Program-made: the position numbers and the translations under genes | The notes under the pieces: model-generated | The model's database searches: none | Told to the model about the DNA's origin: nothing | The model's input: only the letters and a program-made list of their open reading frames with translations | Source: Caldifarciminota bacterium | Lineage (GTDB): Bacteria > Hydrothermota > Hydrothermia > UBA1063 > CAJXJZ01 | Reading direction: 5' to 3' | Length of the DNA stretch: 64,000 bases | NCBI GenBank assembly: GCA_026986775.1 | Contig: JALSNX010000022.1 | Coordinates: forward strand, 1-64,000 | Part shown: piece after piece, positions 30,518 through 38,615 of the stretch | Layout: every line of letters begins with the position of its first letter | How positions within the stretch are numbered: position 1 is the stretch's first letter

Positions 30518-31543
30518 ATGTATAATTGTTCAATTTCACTTGAAAATTTCAGGAGTTTTGAAGTTTTCAGTGCAGATTTTTCTGATAGAGTGGTAATAAT
30601 TCATGGAGAAAATGGTTCGGGTAAGACATCACTCCTTGAAGCCATATTTTATGTATTTTATGGCGTGTCATTTCGTGACAGAGATATAAGTTCTCTAATA
30701 AAGAATGGTACATATTATTCAAAGATCACTCTGACCATAGATGATAAAGAGATTTCTGCATACCTTGACCGCTTTGGAAATAGAAGTGTTGCGCTTAATG
30801 GAGAGAGTATAGCAAGAAACACTTTAAGAAAGAGTTTTATTCCAATATATTCAATTGGTAGAGATAATCTGATTGATGGTTCTCAATCTGATAGAAGGCG
30901 GATAATAAACAAACTTGCCTCACTCTCAATTGAAGGTTTCCGAAGTGTTCTTTCTGCTTATGAAAGGATAGCAAAGAATAAAAAGGAAGCCATTATCAGG
31001 AAAGATATTGCCACCCTTACTGCTATTAACCAGAAGTTTTATGAACTTTACAGCATTATATCCAGGACAAGGAGTGAGGTGGTAGATAGATTATCTTCAA
31101 TTGCAGAGAGACTTGGCTATGAGGATATGCAATTTATATATAAACCGTCAATCATAGAATATTCCATGCTTGAGGAAGCTTTACACAGGGAGATTGAGGA
31201 AGAGAAGATGACCATGGGAGCCAGCTTTGATGTTATTGACGTTAGATTGAAAGGTATTGATGCAAGAAAATTTCTATCTCATGGCGAAAAGCATTACCTC
31301 TGGTATGTTCTTTTGTTTGAATTCATTAAAGATTTTTCTCGTAGATATGATAGAGGAGTTTTGATGTTGATGGATGAGGCTTTTTCAGTTCTTGATGATG
31401 CGAAAACGAAAGAACTTTTAGATGCTATAATGTATGGTCCTGAAAAGGTTGTTTACTTTTTCACCACCCAGCGCAGGATTCCTGTAACTGCATCGTATCT
31501 GTATCTTGGTAGAGCATATGGAAGAATTCGGGCAGACAGTTAA
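30518..31543 (+). CDS. recF: DNA replication/repair protein RecF
   Basis: A 341-aa SMC-like ATPase that loads RecA at gaps with RecO/RecR. The Walker A GENGSGKTS is at residues 30-38. A signature-like LSHGEKHYLWYVLLFEF and Walker B LMLMDEAFSVLDD lie near the C-terminus. Similarity in the middle is low, as usual for divergent RecF. The ATG has no Shine-Dalgarno and sits at the predicted transcription start. It heads recF-dciA-gyrB, the arrangement seen around dnaA in many bacteria, here without dnaA/dnaN. Confidence 0.88.
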   Translation: MYNCSISLENFRSFEVFSADFSDRVVIIHGENGSGKTSLLEAIFYVFYGVSFRDRDISSLIKNGTYYSKITLTIDDKEISAYLDRFGNRSVALNGESIARNTLRKSFIPIYSIGRDNLIDGSQSDRRRIINKLASLSIEGFRSVLSAYERIAKNKKEAIIRKDIATLTAINQKFYELYSIISRTRSEVVDRLSSIAERLGYEDMQFIYKPSIIEYSMLEEALHREIEEEKMTMGASFDVIDVRLKGIDARKFLSHGEKHYLWYVLLFEFIKDFSRRYDRGVLMLMDEAFSVLDDAKTKELLDAIMYGPEKVVYFFTTQRRIPVTASYLYLGRAYGRIRADS

Positions 31544-31802
31544 CAGAGTTTTAAAGAGATTACTGGGAAAGAAGGCGCATAAGTTTGAGATAGTAAATAG
31601 CATTAATGAATTCTTTGAAATGAAGGGAATAAATTTAGAGGAGTTTGAGGTGGATGTAAAGAGGAAGTATGTGTACATAAGGGTGAAAAATCCGTATATG
31701 AGACAGGAAATGTCACTTATGTTATACGAACTCATGGAGTTTCTCAAAAAAAAGTGTTCAAAAATTATGAGTTATGAAATAAAGTTTACAGGGAGGCCAT
31801 GA
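31518..31802 (+). CDS. dciA: DciA-like DUF721 protein
   Basis: A 94-aa DUF721 protein from ATG 31518; a TTG at 31506 would add four residues. The family includes DciA, the predicted ancestral loader of the DnaB helicase. The pattern is an N-terminal helix (VNRVLKRLLGKKAHK) and a KH-like strand/helix region (VDVKRKYVYIRVKNPYMRQEMSLM). Its place between recF and gyrB is the standard genomic context and supports the call. It overlaps recF by 26 bases and the gyrB start region by one to four bases. Confidence 0.8.
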   Translation: MEEFGQTVNRVLKRLLGKKAHKFEIVNSINEFFEMKGINLEEFEVDVKRKYVYIRVKNPYMRQEMSLMLYELMEFLKKKCSKIMSYEIKFTGRP

Positions 31803-33709
31803 TGGATAAGGACCCTAAAGAGAACAAGAAGAATTACACTGCTCAGGATATAAGAGTGCTGAAGGGCCTTGAGGGTGTGAGAATGAGGCCTGCAATGTAT
31901 ATTGGTGATGTTGGTAAAAGAGGACTTCATCATCTTATTTACGAAATTGTTGATAATGCGGTTGATGAAGCACTGGCTGGGTACTGTTCAGAGATAAGTA
32001 TAACACTGAATGAAGATGGAAGTGTTACCATAGAGGATAATGGAAGGGGTATTCCTGTTGATATTCATCCTGAAAAGGGAATCCCTGCAGTTCAGGTTGT
32101 GTTTACAATACTTCATGCGGGTGGAAAATTTGGTTCAAAGGCCTATCAGATTTCTGGTGGTCTTCATGGTGTTGGTGCGTCTGTAGTAAATGCACTTTCT
32201 GAATGGCTTGTTGTTGAGGTCATGCGGGATGGAAAAATATACAGACAGAGGTATTCAAGAGGAGAAGTTGTTACGCCGCTTGAAGTTGTGGGAGAAACAG
32301 ATAAAACAGGAACAAGGGTTACCTTTAAGCCTGATGCAGAGATTTTTAAGGTAACAGAATTTGATTATGAGGTTTTAAGAGATAGAATCAGGGAAATAGC
32401 TCTTCTTATAGGTGGCTTAAAGTTCAGGCTTGAAGATAGACGTTCGGGATTAAAGGACGAGTTCTATTACGAGGGTGGCCTGGCTGAGTTTGTGGATTTT
32501 CTTGATGAAGCAAAACAGAGGATTGCTGGCCCGTTCTACATGAAAACAAAGAGAGACAATGTGGAGATAGAGATTTCTCTATCGTACAATGCAGGGTATG
32601 TTGAAACTATATTGAGTTTTGTCAATACCATAAACACACATGAGGGTGGAACACATCTTGTTGGTTTTAAAAGTGGTCTTACCCGCGCTATAAATGATAT
32701 AGCAAAAAGATACAATCTGGTTAAGGAAAACTTCTCATTTCATGGTGATGATGTAAGGGAAGGACTTACCGCAGTTATACATGTAAAACTACCACATCCT
32801 CAATTTGAAGGACAGACAAAAACCAAGCTGGGAAATGGGTACGTAAAGGGGCTGGTAGAATCTGCATTCTATGAATACTTTATGAGGTGGATGGAAGAGA
32901 ATCCTAAGGAAGCAGAGAAGATTGTGGAAAAGGCAAAGACAGCGGCAAAATCAAGGGAGGCAGCAAAGAGGGCAAGAGAACTTATAAGAAGAAAGAGTTT
33001 TATAGAGTCCGATTCACTTCCGGGAAAGCTATCTGATTGTACCTCACAGAATCCTGAGGAGGCTGAGATTTTTATTGTTGAGGGTGAGTCAGCAGGTGGT
33101 TCAGCGAAGCAGGGGCGTGATAGATATTTTCAGGCTGTTTTGCCACTTAAGGGCAAGATTTTAAATGTTGAGAAGGCGGCGTTGCACAAAGCACTTGCCA
33201 ATGAGGAAATAAAAGTGCTCCTTTCAGCTATAGATGCAGGCCTCAAGGATGAGTGTGACCCATCAAAAGCAAGGTATCATAAGATAATAATCATGACCGA
33301 TGCCGATGTGGATGGTGCTCATATAAGAACCCTTCTTTTAACATTCTTTTACAGATTTATGAAACCTCTTGTTGAAGCCGGTTATATATACATAGCCCAG
33401 CCACCGCTCTATCGTGTGCAGAAGGGTAAAAAGGTTTTCTATGTGTATTCAGATGAAGAACTGAATGAGAAACTTAAAGAACTTGGCGATGGTGTGCATA
33501 TACAGAGATACAAGGGTCTCGGTGAAATGAATCCTGAACAGTTATGGGAAACCACAATGAACCCTGAAAACAGGGTTTTAAAGAGAGTAACCGTAGAAGA
33601 TGCTGCCGAGGCTGATCGGTTGTTTTCCATTTTAATGGGAGATAAGGTTGAACCAAGAAGGGAGTTCATAGAAAGGAACGCAAAGAAGGTTCAGAATCTT
33701 GATGTGTAA
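31802..33709 (+). CDS. gyrB: DNA gyrase subunit B
   Basis: A 635-aa gyrase B from ATG 31802; the alternative ATG 31799 overlaps the dciA stop, and GGGAGG at 31791-31796 spaces better to 31802. The GHKL ATPase has DNAVDEALAG, DNGRGIPVD and GGLHGVGASVVNALS. The TOPRIM part has EGESAGGSAKQGRDR and the metal motif DADVDGAHI. The tail has IYIAQPPLYRV. With GyrA it introduces negative supercoils. It has the short form without the E. coli-type insert. Confidence 0.97.
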   Translation: MDKDPKENKKNYTAQDIRVLKGLEGVRMRPAMYIGDVGKRGLHHLIYEIVDNAVDEALAGYCSEISITLNEDGSVTIEDNGRGIPVDIHPEKGIPAVQVVFTILHAGGKFGSKAYQISGGLHGVGASVVNALSEWLVVEVMRDGKIYRQRYSRGEVVTPLEVVGETDKTGTRVTFKPDAEIFKVTEFDYEVLRDRIREIALLIGGLKFRLEDRRSGLKDEFYYEGGLAEFVDFLDEAKQRIAGPFYMKTKRDNVEIEISLSYNAGYVETILSFVNTINTHEGGTHLVGFKSGLTRAINDIAKRYNLVKENFSFHGDDVREGLTAVIHVKLPHPQFEGQTKTKLGNGYVKGLVESAFYEYFMRWMEENPKEAEKIVEKAKTAAKSREAAKRARELIRRKSFIESDSLPGKLSDCTSQNPEEAEIFIVEGESAGGSAKQGRDRYFQAVLPLKGKILNVEKAALHKALANEEIKVLLSAIDAGLKDECDPSKARYHKIIIMTDADVDGAHIRTLLLTFFYRFMKPLVEAGYIYIAQPPLYRVQKGKKVFYVYSDEELNEKLKELGDGVHIQRYKGLGEMNPEQLWETTMNPENRVLKRVTVEDAAEADRLFSILMGDKVEPRREFIERNAKKVQNLDV

Positions 33710-33774
33710 CTTAATGTGCTGCAATGCTGTATGCGGAATTATTTGTGGGGCAATGAACTATAAGCACAAAATAC

Positions 33775-33803
33775 TTGACAAAATGCGGGATATGCTTTAA
33801 AAA
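33775..33803 (+). promoter_or_regulatory. Promoter of HU gene 1
   Basis: A perfect TTGACA (33775-33780), a 17-bp spacer and TAAAAA (33798-33803, four of six). The predicted leader is about 27 nt and ends in the Shine-Dalgarno AAAGGAGGA. It lies in the 127-nt gap after gyrB, which holds nothing else recognisable. Confidence 0.65.
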
Positions 33804-33836
33804 TTAGATACTTCAGAACAAAAAGGAGGATGATGC

Positions 33837-34112
33837 ATGAACAAGCAAGAACTGATAGTTGAGGTAGCCCAGAGGGCGGGACTCACAAAGAAAGATGCAT
33901 CCATGGCAGTAAATGCTATGCTCGAAGCCATCAAAACATCTCTTGCCAAGAAGGAAGCAGTAAGACTCATTGGCTTCGGTACATTCGATGTAAAGAAGAG
34001 AGCAGCAAGAAAGGGCAGAAACCCCAGAACAGGTGCAGAGCTCAATATACCTGCAAGAACTGCCGTTGTCTTCAGACCGGCCAATGCTCTCAAGGACATA
34101 GTAAACAAGTAA
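33837..34112 (+). CDS. HU family DNA-binding protein (copy 1)
   Basis: A 91-aa HU/IHF-fold protein that bends and compacts DNA as a dimer. The helices MNKQELIVEVAQRAGLTKKDA and the beta-arm with the HU signature GFGTFDVKKRAARKGRNPRTG are clear, and the Pro at the arm tip is present (LNIPAR). AAAGGAGGA is six bases before the ATG. A second HU gene lies at 36878-37156. Confidence 0.95.
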   Translation: MNKQELIVEVAQRAGLTKKDASMAVNAMLEAIKTSLAKKEAVRLIGFGTFDVKKRAARKGRNPRTGAELNIPARTAVVFRPANALKDIVNK

Positions 34113-34127
34113 GATCGGATATTCCAT

Positions 34128-34742
34128 ATGCGCGGAGGGGGGCTTTTCAAGTGGGCGGGCTCCCTCCGCAGAACAATATCGGTAATCCTTTTTACAATAC
34201 ACTTTTCAATTTTAACCACAGGCTGTAAATTATTTTCACTTAGAAATCCCGAGACAGAAGAAGGGAGTGTTGTGAACACTCCTCATTCATTTACAGAATT
34301 ATTGAATGTTTTCAAAGAGAGTATTATGGCGGGTAATATAAACCAGTATGAGATGTTACTTTCAGATAGCTTCAGGTTCAGAGTATGTGACAGGATTTAC
34401 TATTCAAACCCTGAATTTTACAACCACTGGAACAAACAGATGGAAATAAATACCATGCGTAATCTTTTCCTCGCACTGTCCAGAAATGAGAGCTATCCTG
34501 TTTTTTTTGAAAATTATAGCATACAGGCTATAGATACTGCAGAAAGCGATACGCAGCTTGCAAGAATTGAGTATCGTATACACTTTGCTTTTACCTCAGA
34601 TGAGGTGGATACTGTATGCGGATACATGGATATTAAGGGTGTAAGAAATTTTGAAAACTGGCAGGTGGACTCCATCTACGACTATTCAGTAGATGAAGAC
34701 CCCTGCCTATCGGATGTGAAAGTTAGATTCCTAAGTAAATAA
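34128..34742 (+). CDS. Putative lipoprotein, possibly NTF2-like
   Basis: A 204-aa predicted lipoprotein of unknown function. An N-terminal basic/hydrophobic segment ends in the lipobox LTTGC (Cys33), so export and lipid anchoring are likely. The rest (SFTELLNVFKESIMAGNINQYEMLL, then WNKQMEINTMRNLFL and a late FENWQVDSIYDYS) resembles the helix-then-sheet pattern of NTF2-like domains, but that is a weak impression. ATG 34128 is the only standard in-frame start. It has no clear Shine-Dalgarno and lies inside the hairpin at 34132-34169. The end overlaps argF on the opposite strand by 12 bases. Confidence 0.65.
   Translation: MRGGGLFKWAGSLRRTISVILFTIHFSILTTGCKLFSLRNPETEEGSVVNTPHSFTELLNVFKESIMAGNINQYEMLLSDSFRFRVCDRIYYSNPEFYNHWNKQMEINTMRNLFLALSRNESYPVFFENYSIQAIDTAESDTQLARIEYRIHFAFTSDEVDTVCGYMDIKGVRNFENWQVDSIYDYSVDEDPCLSDVKVRFLSK
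34132..34169. repeat. GC-rich hairpin after the HU gene, overlapping the next start
   Basis: GCGGAGGG (34132-34139) pairs perfectly with CCCTCCGC (34162-34169), extended by a G-U and a G-C pair. No T tract follows on either strand, so it is not a typical intrinsic terminator. It covers codons 2-14 of the predicted lipoprotein at 34128 and includes a G6 run. Confidence 0.6.
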
Positions 34743-35627
34743 CCTGTATAGGACCGCTTTTTCAGTATGCAGCCTGTTTTCTGATTCCTGAAGAACCACT
34801 GAGTGAGGGCCATCAAGCACTTCGTCAGTAATCTCTTCCCCACGATGGGCAGGCAGGCAGTGAAGGACTTTCACATGTGAGGGAGCATATTTGAGAAGTT
34901 CGGAATTAACCTGATAAGGTGCAAAGAGCTTCAGTCTCTTTTCCCGTTCTGCCTCCTGACCCATGGAAGCCCATACATCAGTATAAATAAAGTCTGCATC
35001 TTTTACCGCTTCCTTTGGGTCTCTCACAATCTCAAATTTTACTCCAAGCTCAAGGGCTTTTTTTACAATATAGCCGTTTGGCTCGTACTCATAGGGCGTT
35101 GCAATGGTAAACTTTCCTCCTAACAGGGCTGTAGCAGCAAGAAGTGAGTTTGCAACGTTATTACCGTCTCCTATATAGGCAAGGTTTACATTGAATTTAC
35201 CGCTTATCTCATACATTGTCATGTAGTCTGCAAGTATCTGGCAGGGATGTTCAAGATCAGAAAGTGCATTTACCACAGGATGTTTTGAGTGTTCTGCAAG
35301 TTCAAGTAGAATACCATGATGGAAAACTCTTGCTACAATGCCATCAGTCCAGTTATCAAGGTTTTTGGCCACGTCTTTGACAGATTCTCTCTTTCCCAGC
35401 TGGATGTCCTGAGGAGAGAGATAGACACCCTTCCCTCCAAGGTCGTATATAGCTCTTTCAAAGGTAACCCTTGTCCTGAGCGAGGGTTTCTGGAATATAA
35501 GGGCTATCATTTTGCCCTCTAACGGCCTCTCTTTTATTTCACCCTTTTTAAATTTAATGGATATTTCAATGAGTTCTTTAAGTTCCTCGGGAGAGAGGTC
35601 AAATATGGAAAGAAAATCCTTTTTCAT
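34731..35627 (-). CDS. argF: Ornithine carbamoyltransferase
   Basis: A 298-aa enzyme making citrulline from ornithine and carbamoyl phosphate in arginine synthesis. The carbamoyl-phosphate loop is KPSLRTR (a variant of the common STRTR). Other motifs are HPCQ, the DGNN segment, the ornithine loop DVWASMGQE and the catalytic HCLPAHRGEEI. The SMG loop favours ornithine over aspartate or acetylornithine carbamoylation, though the Leu variant leaves some doubt. No other arg genes are in the window. It lies 11 bases downstream of the TPR lipoprotein gene on the same strand, probably co-transcribed. Confidence 0.9.
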   Translation of the reverse strand: MKKDFLSIFDLSPEELKELIEISIKFKKGEIKERPLEGKMIALIFQKPSLRTRVTFERAIYDLGGKGVYLSPQDIQLGKRESVKDVAKNLDNWTDGIVARVFHHGILLELAEHSKHPVVNALSDLEHPCQILADYMTMYEISGKFNVNLAYIGDGNNVANSLLAATALLGGKFTIATPYEYEPNGYIVKKALELGVKFEIVRDPKEAVKDADFIYTDVWASMGQEAEREKRLKLFAPYQVNSELLKYAPSHVKVLHCLPAHRGEEITDEVLDGPHSVVLQESENRLHTEKAVLYRLFT

Positions 35628-35638
35628 ACCTCTCCTCC

Positions 35639-36721
35639 TCAGTTTTTGCTCTTAAGTTCCTGGTACTTTTTCATAGCCTCTTTTGCTTTCTGTTTGTCGC
35701 CCAATTTTGCATAAAAGATATAGAGCATTTCATAGTAATCTGCATTTTTGGGATTGAGCTTTACTAATTTCTCGTATGCTTCAGCCGCCTTTCTGTAATA
35801 GTCTTTTGACTCAGACTTTTTCTTTTCATTTTCTAATTTCTGGGCATAGAGGTATGATGCAAGTCCAAGATTCTGAAGAGCAGCCTCGTCATCTGGCTGA
35901 TGTGAGAGGTATGATGTAAAGGCTTTAACTGCAACGTCATAGTGTTTATTGTTAAAAGCAGATATTCCATAGTTAAAGAGAAGGTCAATGTCAGCTGTAT
36001 CCTTTTGTAGTGCTTTTTTATAGTATTCCTCTGCAAGTTCTGGATACTGCTTGTTTTCTTTGGAATTTTTGAAATAGAAGCTGGCAACTTTGGCATAGTT
36101 GTCTTTTGTCGGTGCCAGCTCAATGGTTTTCTTGAGGCTTTCTTCTGCCTTGGAGAGATACTCTGATTTATGAACTGTATCCTTTGATGCGAGTGAGTCA
36201 TAAATATTTGCAAGGTAAACGTACACAAGCGGATTTTTGGGGTCAATTTCTTTTGCCTTATTTACATAGGCTTCTGCTGTGTCAAACTTTCCTTCCTGAA
36301 GATATATGGTGGCTACAGACAACAAAGCGGCCTTGTTCTTTGGAGAAAGTTTAAGTGCATATTCAAAGTACTTTAAAGCCCTGTCTTTATCCTGACTGTA
36401 CGTGTTTTTTCCAGCTGTGAGAAGAATGTTTATTTCGTTCTCCCCGATTTTGTCTTTGAGCACGCCCTGTTTATCAAGGTCTATTGCCTTAATCAGATTG
36501 TCTGCTGCGTCCTGATATTTCTGCATACCTGTGTATGCCATGGCAATCCAGTAATAAGCTTCCGGGTCCTGTGGTGCCTCTTTTACCCATGCCTTTCCTT
36601 CATTAAGGGCTTTTGCCCAGTTTCTCTGCTGTATGTAGATTTTTACACTTGTTTTATGTGGTGTGCTTGCACAGCCTGCAATTACTCCCACGAGCAACCC
36701 TGCTGCAAGAAACCTTTTCAA
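35639..36721 (-). CDS. TPR-repeat lipoprotein
   Basis: A 360-aa predicted lipoprotein: signal peptide MKRFLAAGLLVGVIAGC with lipobox IAGC, then about seven to eight TPR-like units (for example DPEAYYWIAMAYTGMQKYQDA and NKAALLSVATIYLQEGKFDTA). It is likely an envelope scaffold. The start codon is TTG at 36721, supported by AAAGGAGGT six bases upstream; no ATG is available. A divergent promoter pair lies upstream, shared with the second HU gene. The specific partner is unknown. Confidence 0.85.
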   Translation of the reverse strand: MKRFLAAGLLVGVIAGCASTPHKTSVKIYIQQRNWAKALNEGKAWVKEAPQDPEAYYWIAMAYTGMQKYQDAADNLIKAIDLDKQGVLKDKIGENEINILLTAGKNTYSQDKDRALKYFEYALKLSPKNKAALLSVATIYLQEGKFDTAEAYVNKAKEIDPKNPLVYVYLANIYDSLASKDTVHKSEYLSKAEESLKKTIELAPTKDNYAKVASFYFKNSKENKQYPELAEEYYKKALQKDTADIDLLFNYGISAFNNKHYDVAVKAFTSYLSHQPDDEAALQNLGLASYLYAQKLENEKKKSESKDYYRKAAEAYEKLVKLNPKNADYYEMLYIFYAKLGDKQKAKEAMKKYQELKSKN

Positions 36722-36747
36722 GACGTTACCTCCTTTTTATGGGGTAT

Positions 36748-36776
36748 ATTATAAGACACCGAAAATGTATATACAA
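36748..36776 (-). promoter_or_regulatory. Promoter of the TPR lipoprotein/argF unit
   Basis: On the minus strand TTGTAT (36776-36771), a 17-bp spacer and a perfect TATAAT (36753-36748). The -35 is weak (three of six). The predicted start near 36741 gives a leader of about 20 nt that contains the Shine-Dalgarno. Confidence 0.6.
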
Positions 36777-36815
36777 AGCCTGAGCCTGCAAGTTTATACA
36801 GTTCAATCGCTTGGC

Positions 36816-36844
36816 TTGACTGTCCCTTAGGAACTTCGTATAAT
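36816..36844 (+). promoter_or_regulatory. Promoter of HU gene 2
   Basis: TTGACT (36816-36821), a 17-bp spacer and a perfect TATAAT (36839-36844). The predicted start near 36851 gives a leader of about 27 nt with AAGGAGGA before the ATG. It is divergent from the promoter of the TPR gene. Confidence 0.82.
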
Positions 36845-36877
36845 TTCAGAACTTTTGAAAGGCAAGGAGGAAAGATT

Positions 36878-37156
36878 ATGAAGAAGGCTGATCTCGTAGA
36901 TAGAATTGCAGAGGAAACCGGGCTTACAAAAAAGGATGTATACATAGTGATAAACGAGTTTATTGCTCAAATCAAGCAGGCCCTCTGGAATGAGGAAAGG
37001 GTGGACCTTCGGGGATTTGGTGTATTTGAGGTAAAAACACGTAAACCAAGAATAGGCAGGAATCCAAGAACGAAGGAAAAGGTTGAAATACCTGGAAGAA
37101 AGGTTGTTACATTTAAACCTTCCAAACTATTTAAAGTAATTAAGGAGGAAAGATAA
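36878..37156 (+). CDS. HU family DNA-binding protein (copy 2)
   Basis: A 92-aa HU/IHF-fold protein (MKKADLVDRIAEETGLTKKDV; arm GFGVFEVKTRKPRIGRNPRT; tip VEIPGR). It differs clearly from the copy at 33837-34112, so the cell may form HU heterodimers or use an IHF-like paralogue. It is followed by a basic mini-ORF whose ATG overlaps its stop codon (TAATG), making the two a translational unit. Confidence 0.95.
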   Translation: MKKADLVDRIAEETGLTKKDVYIVINEFIAQIKQALWNEERVDLRGFGVFEVKTRKPRIGRNPRTKEKVEIPGRKVVTFKPSKLFKVIKEER

Positions 37157-37251
37157 TGCCCTGTGGAAGGAAAAGAAAAAGAAAGAAGATAAAGACCCAT
37201 AAGCTCAAAAAAAGAAGGAAGAGGGACAGGCATAAGAAGAAGAAAAGATAA
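37156..37251 (+). CDS. 31-aa basic protein, bS22/mS38 (AURKAIP1/COX24)-like
   Basis: A 31-residue protein, MPCGRKRKRKKIKTHKLKKR then RKRDRHKKKKR, of which about three quarters is Lys/Arg. GGAGG at 37144-37148 is seven bases before the ATG, and the ATG overlaps the HU stop. From memory, the MPCG(K/R)KRKR(H/K)K...THK.KKR pattern matches the small AURKAIP1/COX24-domain proteins of Bacteroidota, related to mycobacterial bS22 and mitochondrial mS38 of the small ribosomal subunit. A ribosome-bound role is inference. The low-complexity composition calls for caution. Confidence 0.75.
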   Translation: MPCGRKRKRKKIKTHKLKKRRKRDRHKKKKR

Positions 37252-37253
37252 GG

Positions 37254-37757
37254 ATGCGATTTGTTGTATTGTCCGATACTCACATACCTCATCGGGCAAA
37301 AGGGCTGCCTGATGAGGTATGGTCTTATATAGAACAGAGTGACGGTGTAATACATGCAGGAGATTTTACCTCATACGATTTTTATCTGGAACTCTGTGCC
37401 CGTGCAGGTGGAGAAGATAAGGTGTTTGCAGTATGGGGAAATATGGACGAAGAGTATTTATTCAGGAAGCTGCCAGAGAGACTTGTATTTGAAAAGGATG
37501 GTGTGAAGATAGGTGTTTATCACGGAACAGGTGCTCCTTTTGGTATAGAAAAAAGAGTGTTTAAGAAGTTCAAGGAAGATATGCCGGACATTATTATATT
37601 CGGACATTCGCACCTACCCCTTAAAAAAGAACTGAATGGAGTATTAATGTTCAATCCCGGAAGTCCCACTGATAAAATCTTTGCAAGAAAGAACACCTTT
37701 GGCATTTTGGCCATAGAAAATGGTGTTTTTAATATAGAACATATAGAACTGAAGTGA
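37254..37757 (+). CDS. YfcE/MJ0936-type metallophosphoesterase
   Basis: A 167-aa calcineurin-like phosphoesterase. The metal motifs are in order: DTHIPH (D8, H10), HAGD, GNMD, H in YHGTG and GHSHLP. The final NPGSPT is typical of the YfcE/Vps29-like family of phosphodiesterases. The substrate is unknown. It starts two bases after the mini-ORF stop and has only a weak ribosome-binding site, so coupling to upstream translation is likely. Confidence 0.88.
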   Translation: MRFVVLSDTHIPHRAKGLPDEVWSYIEQSDGVIHAGDFTSYDFYLELCARAGGEDKVFAVWGNMDEEYLFRKLPERLVFEKDGVKIGVYHGTGAPFGIEKRVFKKFKEDMPDIIIFGHSHLPLKKELNGVLMFNPGSPTDKIFARKNTFGILAIENGVFNIEHIELK

Positions 37758-37762
37758 TTTTA

Positions 37763-37836
37763 GCGCCCGTAGCTCAAATGGATAGAGCGCGAGATTCCGG
37801 ATCTCGAGGCTGGGGGTTCAATTCCCTCCGGGCGCG
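37763..37836 (+). tRNA. tRNA-Arg (CCG)
   Basis: A perfect seven-pair acceptor (37763-37769 with 37829-37835), discriminator G37836, anticodon CCG at 37797-37799, T arm GGGGG/TTCAATT-type. CCA is not encoded. It begins five bases after the phosphoesterase stop and ends 11 bases before the NIF3 start, so it must be processed out of a protein-coding transcript. Confidence 0.95.
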
Positions 37837-37847
37837 TGTTTAAGAAC

Positions 37848-38615
37848 ATGGGGAAAATACAAAAAAAAGAACTCGTTGAGTATCTAAATTCATATCTCAG
37901 GATAGCCGAGATTCGGGATAGTTCTCTGAACGGTCTTGTTGTTGACAATGAAAAGGAAGAAATTGAAAAGATTGGTGTTGCTGTTGATGGTAGTCTTGAT
38001 GCCATTAGCGAAGCTAAAGATAAAAAGGTTGATTTTCTGATAGTACATCATGGGTTTTACTGGGGCAGACCACTTTATATTGACCTCTGGCTTAAAAGAC
38101 GATTGAAGGCTTTATTTGATAGTGATATGGCTCTTTATGCCGCACATCTTCCCCTTGATATTCATCCTGAAGTAGGAAACAATTATGGGGCTCTTAGAAT
38201 ACTCGGGTTTGAGGCAATAGAGCCATTTGGAGATTATCACGGAATTCCCATAGGTGTAAAATTCAGGGTTAAAGGTGGTATAAAAAGTATGAATGAACTT
38301 ATAGAGTATATAAGTGAAAAACTCTTTTCCCCAAAGGATGTATGGAATTTTGGCAAAAGTGAAGTTGATTATGGAGTTTACTGTTCAGGTGGCTGTCTTT
38401 CTCTTCTTGACCAGGTAAAAAGAGCGGGAATTGACCTTTTTATTACAGGTGAAACTTCCCATGCCTACTATAATTCTGCAAGGGAAATGGAGTGTAACGT
38501 TATACTCCTCGGTCATTACAGGTCAGAAACAGTTGGAGTAAAGCTTCTTGGCAGGCATCTTGGTGAGAAATTTGGACTGGATTATGTGTTTGTTGGGGAG
38601 GATACAGGATTATGA
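37848..38615 (+). CDS. NIF3/YbgI family dinuclear-metal protein
   Basis: A 255-aa NIF3 (GTP cyclohydrolase I type 2 homologue) protein. The metal ligands are visible in VHHGFYWG, AAHLPLDIH and the C-terminal GHYRSET. The true substrate is uncertain across the family. An in-frame GTG at 37836 is the discriminator base of tRNA-Arg, so ATG 37848 is chosen. Its stop overlaps gatB by four bases. Confidence 0.88.
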   Translation: MGKIQKKELVEYLNSYLRIAEIRDSSLNGLVVDNEKEEIEKIGVAVDGSLDAISEAKDKKVDFLIVHHGFYWGRPLYIDLWLKRRLKALFDSDMALYAAHLPLDIHPEVGNNYGALRILGFEAIEPFGDYHGIPIGVKFRVKGGIKSMNELIEYISEKLFSPKDVWNFGKSEVDYGVYCSGGCLSLLDQVKRAGIDLFITGETSHAYYNSAREMECNVILLGHYRSETVGVKLLGRHLGEKFGLDYVFVGEDTGL

